A stretch of 64,000 nt of DNA from Sulfitobacter sp. BSw21498 (lineage in GTDB: Bacteria; Pseudomonadota; Alphaproteobacteria; Rhodobacterales; Rhodobacteraceae), in the NCBI RefSeq assembly GCF_006064855.1, contig NZ_CP040753.1, positions 1,798,001 through 1,862,000 on the forward strand, given 5' to 3'. The position numbers and the translations under genes were made by a program. Within the stretch, counting starts at the first letter, position 1; each line of letters begins with the position of its first letter. The notes under the pieces were generated by a model. That model did not search any database. It saw only the letters and a program-made list of their open reading frames with translations, and was not told the origin of the DNA. Below, piece by piece: positions 53,689 through 62,210 of the stretch.

Positions 53689-54934
53689 TTTCAACGCTCC
53701 CGTCCTTGTGCAGCCACCACGTCTGGATGCCGTTGTTGTGGTAAATAGAGTTCAGCCCCCGCACATCGCGCAGCTGGGTTTTGGTCGGCTGGACATAGCC
53801 GGTGTCATCCATCGCGCGGGATTGCAGCAGCATCTCTGCGCCGTCCCACTGCACATCCATATAAAAGCGTGTCAGCGCCATTGGCGTGCCCGGCTGCGCC
53901 AGTCGCGCTGTCTGCCACGAGGCCCCGCCATCCGTGGAGACATCCACGCGGGTGATCGCACCGCGCCCCGACCATGCCAGCCCCGTGATCACCAAAGGCC
54001 CCGCGCCATGCGGGACTGGCGATTGCGGGCTTGGCGCGGTGATGACGGACTTCGCGTCCATCTCCCATGTCCATTTGCGGCTGGTGCCATCGGCCAGCGT
54101 ATCGGTATATTTCGAGGTTTCCTCGCGGCTTTCGACGGGCGCGTCGGTGACCTCTATCCGGCGCAGCCATTTGACCCACAGGTTGCCCTCCCAGCCCGGA
54201 ACGACCAGCCGCACGGGATAACCGTGTTCCTTGCGCAGTGCCTCGCCATTGGCCTTGAATGCGACCAGCACATCGTCAAGCGCCTTGTCCATCGGGATCG
54301 ACCGCCCGTTCGACGACGCATCCGCCCCCTCGACGTAAACCCACTTGCCCGCGGTGTCATAGCCCGCTTCCTCTAGCAGCAGGCGCAGGGGCACGCCGGT
54401 GTATTCCATGTTGTGGATCATGCCGTGCGTGAACTGCGCACCGTTCAACTGCGCGCCAGCCCATTCCATCCCCGAATTGGCGGCACATTCGCAGAAATAC
54501 ACATGGTTTTCGCGCGGAAAGCGTTCCAGATCGGCGTAGGTGAACACCAGCGGGCGGTCCACCAGCCCGTTCAACATCAGACGGTAATCCTGCTTTGACA
54601 GTTCAATCGCGCCCGAATGGTGCCGTTCAAAAGCGCAGCCCTGCGGGGTGATCGTGCCGTCCAGCGCATGGATCGGCGTAAAGTTGATCGAGCTGATGGT
54701 ATCCGCCGTCAGCCATGGCACATTGCGCCGGACCACATCGTCTTCGAACCGGATCGGCAAGCCGTAGGAAGTAACATCTACGCCCTCGCCCAGTCCCTGC
54801 GCCCAAGGTTGCGGGTCGGTGATCAACGGGTCCGGCGATTGCGCCGCGGCGCTGCGGGCGGCCATCGCCCCCAGACCGGCCGTCGCCGCGCCGCGCAAAA
54901 AGGCCCGTCTGTTTGTTTTGTTACGTGGTGCCAT
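53672..54934 (-). CDS. soxC: Sulfur dehydrogenase molybdenum subunit SoxC
   Basis: This 420-residue molybdenum protein of the sulfite oxidase family has a Tat signal (TNRRAFLRGAATAGLGAMAA). The Mo-binding Cys lies in NHVYFCECAANSGME. The C-terminal dimerisation domain (VITGLAWSGRGAITRVDVST) is complete. ATG 54934 with GGGAGGG is used, although the frame extends upstream into soxB. The product is a sulfane dehydrogenase rather than a sulfite oxidase, as shown by its pairing with soxD. Confidence 0.95.
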   Translation of the reverse strand: MAPRNKTNRRAFLRGAATAGLGAMAARSAAAQSPDPLITDPQPWAQGLGEGVDVTSYGLPIRFEDDVVRRNVPWLTADTISSINFTPIHALDGTITPQGCAFERHHSGAIELSKQDYRLMLNGLVDRPLVFTYADLERFPRENHVYFCECAANSGMEWAGAQLNGAQFTHGMIHNMEYTGVPLRLLLEEAGYDTAGKWVYVEGADASSNGRSIPMDKALDDVLVAFKANGEALRKEHGYPVRLVVPGWEGNLWVKWLRRIEVTDAPVESREETSKYTDTLADGTSRKWTWEMDAKSVITAPSPQSPVPHGAGPLVITGLAWSGRGAITRVDVSTDGGASWQTARLAQPGTPMALTRFYMDVQWDGAEMLLQSRAMDDTGYVQPTKTQLRDVRGLNSIYHNNGIQTWWLHKDGSVENVEVS

Positions 54935-54959
54935 GGCGTTGCCCTCCCGTGCTGCCTTG

Positions 54960-56663
54960 TTACGTGGCTTTGACGCTGACGCTGGTGTTGGGGTCCAGCG
55001 ACACCGTGCCCTGCTTGCGAATGTGGTTTTCCACGACATCCCAGATCGGAGGGCCTTCGGTGCCTTCGTTCACACTGGCCCACCCCGCGACCTGATAGGA
55101 CTTGGCCGGATCAATGCGTTCGCCGGTTTTCAGCAAGGTCAGTTCCGTGATGCGGCTGCCTTGGGGTTGGGTCACATCAATGTGGTAGCCAAGACCGCCT
55201 GTGCGCACCATATCGCCGCCCTGCTGGTAATAGGGATTGGGGTTGAACAGGTTGTCGGCCACGTCTTCCAGCACGACATGCAGGAATTCACCGGTCATCT
55301 CTGTACGGTAGGCTTCGGGGTAGCTCATGGAGGTGACGTTAAAGATGTCTTCGCGGGTGATGTCCTGACCCGGCAGGATCGAGGGCCCCCATCGCACGCC
55401 GGGGCTAAGCGCGATGTCGGCCTCGCGCTCGGACAGCAGTGCGTCGCAAATCAAGTCATCCCATGTGCCGTTAAAATTCCCACGCCGGTACAGCAGCGTG
55501 TCCTCTGCGGTGGTGCCGATCACCTCGGTCAGTTGGTCAAGGTAAGGCGCACGCTGTTCGTCGATCAACGCGGTCATCGCGGAATCAGGTGCAATCACAT
55601 CCGAGAAAATCGGGATCAGCTTGTGCCGGAACCCCATCATACGGCCGTTCTGCACGTCCAGATCGACGCGGCTGACGAATTTGCCGTTCGACCCTGATGC
55701 CACGATAATCGTCTCGCCCACCAGCACGGGTTCGGGCAGCGCGTCATGGGTGTGGCCGGATAGGATCACGTCGATCCCCGTCACAATGCCCGCCATCTGC
55801 TTGTCCACATCAAAGCCGTTGTGGCTCAGGCAAACGACCAGCTCGGCCCCTTTGGAGCGAACCTCGTCTACCATTTCCTGCATACGCTCGTCGCGGATAC
55901 CAAACGAGTATTCGGGGAACATCCAGCCGGGGTTGGCAATCGGCATATAAGGGAACGCCTGCCCGATCACCGCGACCTTGACGCCGCCGGTCTCGTAGAA
56001 CTTGTAAGGGGGGAACAGCTCGGCCGGTTCGTCCCATTCGGCGTCAAAGATGTTCTGCCCCAAGGCCGCAAAAGGTAGCCCCTCCACGATCTCGGCAACG
56101 CGGTCAGAGCCAAGCGTGAATTCCCAGTGAAAGGTCATCGCGTCGGGCTTGAGCGCGTTCATCACGTTGACCATGTCCTGACCTTGCGTGTGGTAGCAGG
56201 TATAGCTGCCGTGCCACGTATCGCCGCCATCCAGCAGCAGCGCGTCAGGCCGGTCGGCGCGGATCTGGTTGACCACTGTCGCCACGCGGTCCAGCCCGCC
56301 CATCTTGCCGTAGCCCTGTGCCAACGCGGTGAAATCATTATAGGTCAGCGCATAAGCCGACGGGCTGCCATCGGCGATGCCATAAAGCTTGCGGAAATCC
56401 GCACCGGTCACATGCGGCACCTGCCCGCGGTTCTCGCCCACACCGATATTCACCGACGGTTCGCGGAAATAGATCGGTTTAAGCTGCGCGTGGATGTCGG
56501 TCACGTGGATCAGGCTGACGTTGCCGAACGTGTCGAATTCCAGCAGCTTGTCCTGCGTGAGCGCCTGTTGCGCGGCCAGTTTGCCCCAGTTGCCAAAAGA
56601 AGACGCACCATACAGAGCTGTTGCAGCCATACTAGCCTGAAGAAAATCACGACGAGAGATCAT
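54960..56663 (-). CDS. soxB: Thiosulfohydrolase SoxB
   Basis: This 567-residue periplasmic dimanganese enzyme releases sulfate from the SoxY-bound thiosulfonate. It has a Tat signal (MISRRDFLQASMAATALYG). The metal ligands lie in LIHVTDIHAQLKPI, LLDGGDTWHGSYTCYHTQG, CLSHNGFDVD and ILSGHTHDALPE. The C-terminal 5'-nucleotidase-like substrate domain is present. It is separated from soxA by 97 bases that contain a strong terminator, so it may have its own promoter. Confidence 0.96.
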   Translation of the reverse strand: MISRRDFLQASMAATALYGASSFGNWGKLAAQQALTQDKLLEFDTFGNVSLIHVTDIHAQLKPIYFREPSVNIGVGENRGQVPHVTGADFRKLYGIADGSPSAYALTYNDFTALAQGYGKMGGLDRVATVVNQIRADRPDALLLDGGDTWHGSYTCYHTQGQDMVNVMNALKPDAMTFHWEFTLGSDRVAEIVEGLPFAALGQNIFDAEWDEPAELFPPYKFYETGGVKVAVIGQAFPYMPIANPGWMFPEYSFGIRDERMQEMVDEVRSKGAELVVCLSHNGFDVDKQMAGIVTGIDVILSGHTHDALPEPVLVGETIIVASGSNGKFVSRVDLDVQNGRMMGFRHKLIPIFSDVIAPDSAMTALIDEQRAPYLDQLTEVIGTTAEDTLLYRRGNFNGTWDDLICDALLSEREADIALSPGVRWGPSILPGQDITREDIFNVTSMSYPEAYRTEMTGEFLHVVLEDVADNLFNPNPYYQQGGDMVRTGGLGYHIDVTQPQGSRITELTLLKTGERIDPAKSYQVAGWASVNEGTEGPPIWDVVENHIRKQGTVSLDPNTSVSVKAT

Positions 56664-56718
56664 AGATTGGCCTTTGTGACACGCAATTCATATGCGCATG
56701 TTTGAATAGCATTGTGAG

Positions 56719-56751
56719 AAAAAAAACCTGCCTCGCATCAGCAAGACAGGT
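56719..56751 (-). terminator. Intrinsic terminator between soxA and soxB
   Basis: On the minus strand, directly after the soxA stop, an 11-base-pair stem (56741-56751 with 56726-56736, two G-U pairs) with the loop TGAT is followed by eight T. It is a textbook rho-independent terminator inside the sox gene order. It could act as full termination or as attenuation setting the ratio of soxXYZA to soxBCD. Confidence 0.88.
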
Positions 56752-56760
56752 CTTTTCAGG

Positions 56761-57615
56761 TTAGTTGCGGACAGAAGGTCCTTCGACCGAAAGCCCGTTG
56801 CCACGCGAGCCTACATAAAGCTCCAGAGCCACGAACTCGGGGCTGCCGGGGGCAAAGGTTTCGGCACGGGTGTCGCGCACGCAGCCTTTGAAACGGGCCT
56901 GCACCGCGTTCAGCTTGGTGTTTTTCAGACGGTAGGTCGGAAAGCCGTTGATCTGGCCCTGGCTCAAGTGATCCGCGCGGATCATGTTGCCATAGTTGTC
57001 TTCGTGGCAATTCGCGCAGGACAGTTCAAGCTGGCCGAAACGGGTATAGTAGATTTCCTTGCCCTGCTCCCATGTGGACTGGGCCGGACCGTCGATGGCG
57101 ACATTCACCGGCAACCCGCGCGACACCGAAGAAATCAGCGCGGTCATGTTCACCATGTCACCGCCCGTGTATTTCCACTTTTCCGCGCCCATGCGGTTCT
57201 CGCGGCAATCGTTGATCTGCATTTCAAGCGTACGCACCTCGCCTGCAGATTCCACAAACTTGGGATAGACCGGACGCACGCCGGCCATCTCGGACGACGC
57301 ACCGTGACAATCAGCGCAGGATTTACCCTCTTCGCCGTCAGCGGTGTTCCAGACGTCCTCGGCCTGCTCCACAAAGATCATGCCAGGGTTGTCAAAATCA
57401 TCTGCTTGCATCGCGCGGGTTTCGGTGCCGCGAAACAGCCAGCCCGACATAACCTCGTCGACCGCATCCGACATATGCGCCGGTGCGGCGGTACGGGTCA
57501 CGATGTCGATGTCTTCGTTGATCACCAGCGTATCGTCAGCGGGTTCAGCAAAGGCCCCCGTCGACATCAGCACCGCAGCAAGGCACGCGCTCAGACCTTT
57601 TGTGAAATTGCTCAT
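56761..57615 (-). CDS. soxA: L-cysteine S-thiosulfotransferase subunit SoxA
   Basis: This diheme cytochrome c of about 284 residues forms SoxAX, which links thiosulfate to the SoxY cysteine. It has a Sec signal peptide (LSACLAAVLMSTGAFA). The heme sites are CADCH and CANCH, and the active-site Cys, normally a heme ligand, lies in ARFKGCVRDTR. Both heme sites are intact, as in Rhodovulum SoxA. The start at ATG 57615 has GGAGG. Confidence 0.95.
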   Translation of the reverse strand: MSNFTKGLSACLAAVLMSTGAFAEPADDTLVINEDIDIVTRTAAPAHMSDAVDEVMSGWLFRGTETRAMQADDFDNPGMIFVEQAEDVWNTADGEEGKSCADCHGASSEMAGVRPVYPKFVESAGEVRTLEMQINDCRENRMGAEKWKYTGGDMVNMTALISSVSRGLPVNVAIDGPAQSTWEQGKEIYYTRFGQLELSCANCHEDNYGNMIRADHLSQGQINGFPTYRLKNTKLNAVQARFKGCVRDTRAETFAPGSPEFVALELYVGSRGNGLSVEGPSVRN

Positions 57616-57642
57616 TCCTGTTCCTCCCAAGGATGCGGACGC

Positions 57643-57972
57643 TTAGCTGATCGTGATGTCTTTGGTTTCCTCGTAGACATCGCCGTCATCGTCATACCAC
57701 GTGAAAGTGAATGTCCCCGCTTCGGGCACTGTCGCGTCGAATTCGAAATACGGGTTGGTCGAGATCGCAGGTTCCATCGTCACATCGACAACATTCTCAC
57801 CGTTAAAATCACAGGTAAAACGGTTGATGATCGACCGAGGGATCGTGTTGCCGTCGTCGTCCTTGCGTTGACCGGATTCCATCTTGTGGCTGATCAATGT
57901 CTTGATCGTGATGGTTTCGCCAGCCGCTGCTGACTTGGGGACTTTGACGCGGGGTTTTACACCAGATGCCAT
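57643..57972 (-). CDS. soxZ: Thiosulfate oxidation carrier subunit SoxZ
   Basis: This 109-residue partner of SoxY in the heterodimeric sulfur carrier has the immunoglobulin-like family pattern (KPRVKVPKSAAAGETITIKT, HKMESGQRKD, PRSIINRFTC). It has no signal peptide and is exported with SoxY. It lies 19 bases after soxY. Confidence 0.96.
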   Translation of the reverse strand: MASGVKPRVKVPKSAAAGETITIKTLISHKMESGQRKDDDGNTIPRSIINRFTCDFNGENVVDVTMEPAISTNPYFEFDATVPEAGTFTFTWYDDDGDVYEETKDITIS

Positions 57973-57991
57973 GTTATTCTTCCTCTAAGCC

Positions 57992-58411
57992 TTAGCCGCC
58001 GCAGCCGCCGATTGTTACTTTAATGGTACTGGTTGCCTTGGCAAAAGAGCCGTCCGCCAGCTTGGCAATGGCGATCACATCTTGCGTGCCCGCCAGACGA
58101 ATGCGCGTGGATGCGTGCTGTGTCGCGGCAAGCGGGCCGAACTTGAAGGTCGCCACGGGCGGCGTGGGATTGCCAAGCGCCAGCACCAAGATTTCGGTCG
58201 CGCCGGGGGCGTCTACCTCGATCGGGACAGTATTGCCGTTTTCCGCAATCTCGGGGGCGGTCAGGGTGACACCTGTGTCCGCCATGTCAGCGCCACCGGT
58301 AAAGGCAGCAATCGCGTCGTCACCGGCAGCAGCCACCGCCAGCTTGGGCAGGAACAGCGCGGCAAAGGCACCTGCCCCCATCACAATCGCACTACGTCGT
58401 GTAAATTCCAT
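57992..58411 (-). CDS. soxY: Thiosulfate oxidation carrier protein SoxY
   Basis: This protein of about 139 residues has a Tat signal (EFTRRSAIVMGAGAFAALFL). It ends in the flexible GGCGG arm, whose Cys carries the sulfur intermediates through the Sox cycle. ATG 58411 is chosen because AGGAG lies 8 bases upstream. Confidence 0.96.
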   Translation of the reverse strand: MEFTRRSAIVMGAGAFAALFLPKLAVAAAGDDAIAAFTGGADMADTGVTLTAPEIAENGNTVPIEVDAPGATEILVLALGNPTPPVATFKFGPLAATQHASTRIRLAGTQDVIAIAKLADGSFAKATSTIKVTIGGCGG

Positions 58412-58447
58412 TATCATCACTCCTGATCAGATCCCGCGCGGGGGCTC

Positions 58448-58924
58448 TTAGTCTTTCAATGTGGCAAGATAGGCCACGACATCCTCGATCTGCTGCGCGG
58501 CCAGGACTGGCCCCAGCGTGTCGTCGGCGGCCTTGCCGGTATAGGCTTTGCCCGGACGGATATAGCCGCTGTCCTTGTAAAAGGCGGGCATCATCGTCCC
58601 TTCGAACATCATCTTGGCGTTGGCAACGATGCCGCGCAGTTCGGCTTCGGTCCAGCGATCACCGGCACCATCTAGCATCGGGCCGATTTCACCCTGCCAC
58701 GGCACGTCGGGCAAGGCGCTGATCTGGTGGCAGGCAACGCAGTTACCCAACTTTTTGTTGCCAACGATCTTGGCCCCCTCTTCGGGGTTGCCGGGCGTGC
58801 CGGTCAGCGATTGCTCGACCGCGCCATAATCGTCATAGGCCACGTCACCGGGGACCACGTCGGCCGCATGGGCAGCCGCCGCAAAGCCAACAGAGGCCAC
58901 CAAGGCAAATACGGAAACTTTCAT
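58448..58924 (-). CDS. soxX: Cytochrome c SoxX
   Basis: This monoheme subunit of SoxAX, about 158 residues, has a Sec signal peptide (VSVFALVASVGFAAAAHA), a CVACH heme site and likely Met ligand region GTMMPAFYKDSGYIRPG. The start at ATG 58924 has GGGAGGA. It is the first gene of soxXYZA and follows a region with a perfect candidate SoxR box. Confidence 0.95.
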   Translation of the reverse strand: MKVSVFALVASVGFAAAAHAADVVPGDVAYDDYGAVEQSLTGTPGNPEEGAKIVGNKKLGNCVACHQISALPDVPWQGEIGPMLDGAGDRWTEAELRGIVANAKMMFEGTMMPAFYKDSGYIRPGKAYTGKAADDTLGPVLAAQQIEDVVAYLATLKD

Positions 58925-58988
58925 GCGTCCTCCCACAGACATTACTTTTGAAAACACTACTGCCCGCGCCGAAATGACGCAACTATAA

Positions 58989-59004
58989 ATTCAACTTTTT
59001 GAAT
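58989..59004. promoter_or_regulatory. ATTC-N8-GAAT palindrome upstream of soxX, candidate SoxR box
   Basis: The perfect match extends to AAATTC-N8-GAATTT (58987-59006) in the soxW-soxX gap. A minus-strand TATAGT at 58982-58987 could be the -10 element, which would place the box in the promoter spacer, a repressing position. In Paracoccus pantotrophus SoxR is known to bind the soxW-soxX and soxS-soxV regions. Confidence 0.72.
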
Positions 59005-59043
59005 TTTTAAGCACAGCAAGCCACTTAGCAATTCCTACCGCCG

Positions 59044-59616
59044 CTATTTCTGCTCTTCAATCAGCATACGCGCATGATATTTCTGGAATGTCTCGTCGCC
59101 CTCATAGCCCTTGTCCACGACCCAGTTCATCATGTGAAACGTCGTCGCCGGACCAAAGGCACCCGGCACGGTCGCGACCGCGGCTTCGACCGCTGTCTGC
59201 CCTTCGGCAACGGTTTGCGGGAAATACATCAGCGTCGGCGTGAACATCTGACGCCATTTGCGCACCATATCCTTTTCGGGCAGCGTTTCTCCGTCAAAGT
59301 CGGTGACCTCGACATCGCCGAACATATTGATCTGCACGACATAGAAGTTGTCCTTGAGGTAGGCGTCGATCTTGGGCAGCGGAAAGACCTCTTCGTGCAT
59401 CTTGGTGCAATAGATGCAGCCGCGTTGTTCGATGATGAGCATCAGACGTTTGCCCTCGTCCGTGGCCTCGGCCAGATCCTCGCGCAGGTCCTTGAAGGTG
59501 TCGCGCATCCATGCGGCCTTGTGCAGACCGTCATCGCCCAAGGGTGCAGCCCCACCCGCCGTCGCCAGACATGCCGCGGCCACAAGCGCGGCCAAACTGT
59601 TTCGGATTATCTTCAT
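59044..59616 (-). CDS. soxW: Periplasmic thioredoxin SoxW
   Basis: This thioredoxin-fold protein of about 190 residues has a Sec signal peptide (SLAALVAAACLATAGGAA). The redox motif RGCIYCTKMHEEVFP (CxxC) is present. It receives electrons from SoxV and keeps the Sox carrier reduced. The start at ATG 59616 has GGAGGG. It lies 19 bases after soxV. Confidence 0.9.
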   Translation of the reverse strand: MKIIRNSLAALVAAACLATAGGAAPLGDDGLHKAAWMRDTFKDLREDLAEATDEGKRLMLIIEQRGCIYCTKMHEEVFPLPKIDAYLKDNFYVVQINMFGDVEVTDFDGETLPEKDMVRKWRQMFTPTLMYFPQTVAEGQTAVEAAVATVPGAFGPATTFHMMNWVVDKGYEGDETFQKYHARMLIEEQK

Positions 59617-59635
59617 CACAAGGTCCCTCCGGTTG

Positions 59636-60376
59636 TTAGCCAATGACGCTGAAAACGGGGAAGGTTTCAAGCATCCACTGCGCAATATAGTTGATCGAAT
59701 TCGTAGCGATCAGCAGACCAAACACGATCAGCAGTACCCCCATCGCTTTCTCTACCGTGCCCAGATGCTGCCGGAACCGCGCCATCCAGCGCATGAACGG
59801 GCCGATGAACAACGCTGCCAGCACGAAGGGCGCGGTCATCCCGATGCCATAGGCCAGCAAAAGCAACCCGCCCGTCACTGCCGTTTCTGCGCCGGCGGCG
59901 GTGAACAGAATCGCCGCCAGGACCGGGCCGACGCAAGGGGTCCAGCCAAAGGCAAAGGCCAGCCCGATGACATAGGCCCCCCAAAGGCTGGTCGCGGAGG
60001 TGCTGCCCGCATCCGCGCGAAACTGGCGGTACAGAAATCCGATGCGGATCACCCCCAGAAAATGCAGCCCCATTGCAATGATAACCGCCGCCGCTACCCA
60101 TCGCAGAACGTCAAAGTAATCACGCACGATCTGGCCAAAGGTGGTCGCTGCCGCGCCGAGCCCCACAAAGATCGTGATCACCCCCGCCGCAAAAAACAGC
60201 GCCGCGATCACCGCGCGACGGCGCACGCCCGCGTCAATCGGCCCGTCTGCGGTGATCTGGTTCATGCCAACCCCCGCCAGATAGCTTAGGTAGAACGGGA
60301 CAATCGGCAGAATGCAGGGCGATAAAAAGGACAATAGCCCAGCCAGCGTCGCGCCTACAAAGGTAATTTCTAGCAT
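59636..60376 (-). CDS. soxV: CcdA-like membrane electron carrier SoxV
   Basis: This 246-residue DsbD/CcdA-family protein has six or more hydrophobic segments. The paired cysteines are in LLSFLSPCILPIVPFYLSYL and FAFGWTPCVGPVLAA. It moves reducing equivalents from cytoplasmic thioredoxin to periplasmic SoxW. It is divergent from soxS. Confidence 0.93.
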   Translation of the reverse strand: MLEITFVGATLAGLLSFLSPCILPIVPFYLSYLAGVGMNQITADGPIDAGVRRRAVIAALFFAAGVITIFVGLGAAATTFGQIVRDYFDVLRWVAAAVIIAMGLHFLGVIRIGFLYRQFRADAGSTSATSLWGAYVIGLAFAFGWTPCVGPVLAAILFTAAGAETAVTGGLLLLAYGIGMTAPFVLAALFIGPFMRWMARFRQHLGTVEKAMGVLLIVFGLLIATNSINYIAQWMLETFPVFSVIG

Positions 60377-60407
60377 GCAACTTGCCTTTATCTTGTACCA
60401 TTCACAT

Positions 60408-60423
60408 ATTCACATTATGTATT
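60408..60423. promoter_or_regulatory. Degenerate SoxR-type half palindrome between soxV and soxS
   Basis: ACATATTCA(C/T)A(T/C)TATG matches the left part and spacer of the box at 51178, but the right arm reads TATT instead of GAAT. It lies in the soxV-soxS divergent region, where SoxR binding would be expected from Paracoccus. It is a weaker candidate than the two perfect boxes. Confidence 0.4.
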
Positions 60424-60447
60424 TTGAAATCAACAGGTGAATTCCCT

Positions 60448-60834
60448 ATGCGGTTGCGCACTGCTTTCTTATCCCTATCGGTGGCCGCGGGTCTGGCACT
60501 TTCCCCGATGATCGCGGCGACTCAGACCACGCTGGTCATGGTCGAAGAGCAGGGCTGCATTTGGTGTGCCCGCTGGAATGACCAGATCGCGCCGATCTAC
60601 CCCAAGACCCAAGCCGGCAAAGCCGCGCCGCTGCGCCGCGTCGATATCAACGATGAAAAACCTGCGGATCTGCACTTCGCGCGCAGCCTGCATTATACAC
60701 CCACTTTTGTGCTGATGGACGACGGCAAGGAAATCTCTCGGATCGAAGGCTATCCGGGCGAAGATTTCTTTTGGGGCGTGCTGGAAAAGATGCTATCCGA
60801 CGCCGATCTGATGCCAGACCCCGCCAAAAGCTAG
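60448..60834 (+). CDS. soxS: Periplasmic thioredoxin SoxS
   Basis: This thioredoxin-like protein of about 128 residues has a Sec signal peptide (AFLSLSVAAGLALSPMIAA). The CxxC motif lies in EEQGCIWCARWNDQIAP and the cis-Pro in LHYTPTFVLMDDG. In Paracoccus SoxS keeps SoxY active. It is cotranscribed with soxR, whose start lies 54 bases downstream. Confidence 0.88.
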   Translation: MRLRTAFLSLSVAAGLALSPMIAATQTTLVMVEEQGCIWCARWNDQIAPIYPKTQAGKAAPLRRVDINDEKPADLHFARSLHYTPTFVLMDDGKEISRIEGYPGEDFFWGVLEKMLSDADLMPDPAKS

Positions 60835-60888
60835 CGCACTCCTTATGCGCACGCCAATCCCTTCTCTCTACGCTAAGGATTCTAACCT

Positions 60889-61233
60889 GTGGGTATCCCC
60901 GGTTCCGATACAGAAATGAGCCAAGCCGATCTGGACCGTATGTCCGAGAACGCCATACGGGCCTCGAACTTCCTCAAGGCGATCAGCCACGAGGGGCGTT
61001 TGATGATCTTGTGCCACCTGTCTGCCGGCGAGAAATCAGTCACCGAGCTGGAGGCGCTGCTTTCGGCGCGTCAGGCTGCAGTATCGCAGCAGTTGTCGCG
61101 CTTGCGGCTTGAAGGGTTGGTGACCCCGCGCCGCGATGGCAAGACGATCTATTACCGGTTGGCGGATGACCGGCCCCAAAAGATCATGGAAGTGGTCTAC
61201 GAGATGTTCTGCAAGCCAGACGCTCAGGACTAA
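60889..61233 (+). CDS. soxR: ArsR-family sulfur-responsive repressor SoxR
   Basis: This 114-residue winged-helix regulator has the DNA-recognition region LLSARQAAVSQQLSRLRLEG and the wing RRDGKTIYYRL. Two cysteines, Cys42 in LMILCHL and Cys108 in YEMFCKP, correspond in position to Cys41 and Cys107 of the persulfide sensor SqrR. It should therefore sense persulfides by an intramolecular sulfur bridge and release DNA. The GTG start at 60889 has AAGGA; ATG 60916 has no ribosome site. Confidence 0.9.
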   Translation: MGIPGSDTEMSQADLDRMSENAIRASNFLKAISHEGRLMILCHLSAGEKSVTELEALLSARQAAVSQQLSRLRLEGLVTPRRDGKTIYYRLADDRPQKIMEVVYEMFCKPDAQD

Positions 61234-61240
61234 CCCGCGT

Positions 61241-62206
61241 TCAGCACTGCTCCAGATAGGCCAATAGCCGCGCTTCGGATGCGAAAAGGCCCTTTTTGCG
61301 GCCCACGTCGATAGCAGGCACGTCTGCGCCCGCCAGATCAATCACCGCCGGATGAATATAGCTGTTGCGTGCCACCGTGGGCGTATTGCTCAGCTGTGCG
61401 GCAGCGGCTTCGGCCAGTTGCTTGATCGTCGCGTGCCCTTGTTCTGCGGCTTCAAAGGCGGCGACGGTGCCTGCCCAAGTGCGAAAGGTCTTGGCGGTAA
61501 AATCATCGCATCCCGCCGCTTCGGCGATATAGGAGTTCAATCCCGCAGAGTTGAGCTGTTGAACCGTGCCCTGCGCGTCCGCCCATGTCAGCAGCTCGGC
61601 CCCCGGCAGGTCGCTGACTTTCTCGAGCGTCTTGGCAAGCGTCCGGTCATTGATCTGACGCCGCACCTTCTTGCCCCCTTTTGCGGTGTACCGCAGACGG
61701 ATCACATTTCCGTCGAGCTTAACATGTTTCTCCCGCAACGTCAGCGTGCCGTAGCTGCCATTCTCGCGGGTGTAGTCAGCGTTTCCCACCCGCAAGGACG
61801 CGCGATCGATCAACGTCACAGCGCTCGCCAGTGCAAAGCTTCGCTCGCCTGCGTCCTGATCCAGATCTCGGGCCACAAAGCGCCGCAATCGGGGCAACGC
61901 ATGGGCGAAATCTATCAGACTGGCGAACTTCGTCTCTGCCTGTGCCTCGGACCATTTCTCGTGATAACGATACTGCTTGCGGTCACGCGCGTCACGCCCC
62001 GTGGCCAGCAGATGCCCATTCGCGAGCGGCGTCATCCACACGTTTTCATAGGCAGGCGGCACCGCCATCGCCTCGAGCCGCGCGCGTTCCGCCCCGCGGG
62101 CAATCATTGTCCCGTCTGGCGCTTTATAGGTGAACCCGCGCCCGTGGCGCTGGCGGGCAATGCCGGGGCGGTCATCCCCGTAATAGGTCAGCCCCGCGCC
62201 GCCCAT
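61241..62206 (-). CDS. Bacterial (poxvirus-like) type IB DNA topoisomerase
   Basis: This topoisomerase of about 321 residues relaxes supercoils through a 3'-phosphotyrosine. The N-terminal domain (GLTYYGDDRPGIARQRHGRG, YENVWMTPLANGHLLATGRD) and catalytic domain (RVGNADYTRENGSYGTLTL, KTFRTWAGTVAAF) are clear. The nucleophile Tyr is in ARNSYIHPAVID. ATG 62206 lies 4 bases after the DUF2945 stop. It is tail-to-tail with soxR, 7 bases apart. Confidence 0.92.
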   Translation of the reverse strand: MGGAGLTYYGDDRPGIARQRHGRGFTYKAPDGTMIARGAERARLEAMAVPPAYENVWMTPLANGHLLATGRDARDRKQYRYHEKWSEAQAETKFASLIDFAHALPRLRRFVARDLDQDAGERSFALASAVTLIDRASLRVGNADYTRENGSYGTLTLREKHVKLDGNVIRLRYTAKGGKKVRRQINDRTLAKTLEKVSDLPGAELLTWADAQGTVQQLNSAGLNSYIAEAAGCDDFTAKTFRTWAGTVAAFEAAEQGHATIKQLAEAAAAQLSNTPTVARNSYIHPAVIDLAGADVPAIDVGRKKGLFASEARLLAYLEQC

Positions 62207-62210
62207 CCGG

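Noticed and set aside
54819..55697. Long plus-strand open frame opposite soxB and soxC
   Set aside because: It lies wholly antisense to well-supported sox genes and has no family pattern; it is a by-product of high-GC codon use.
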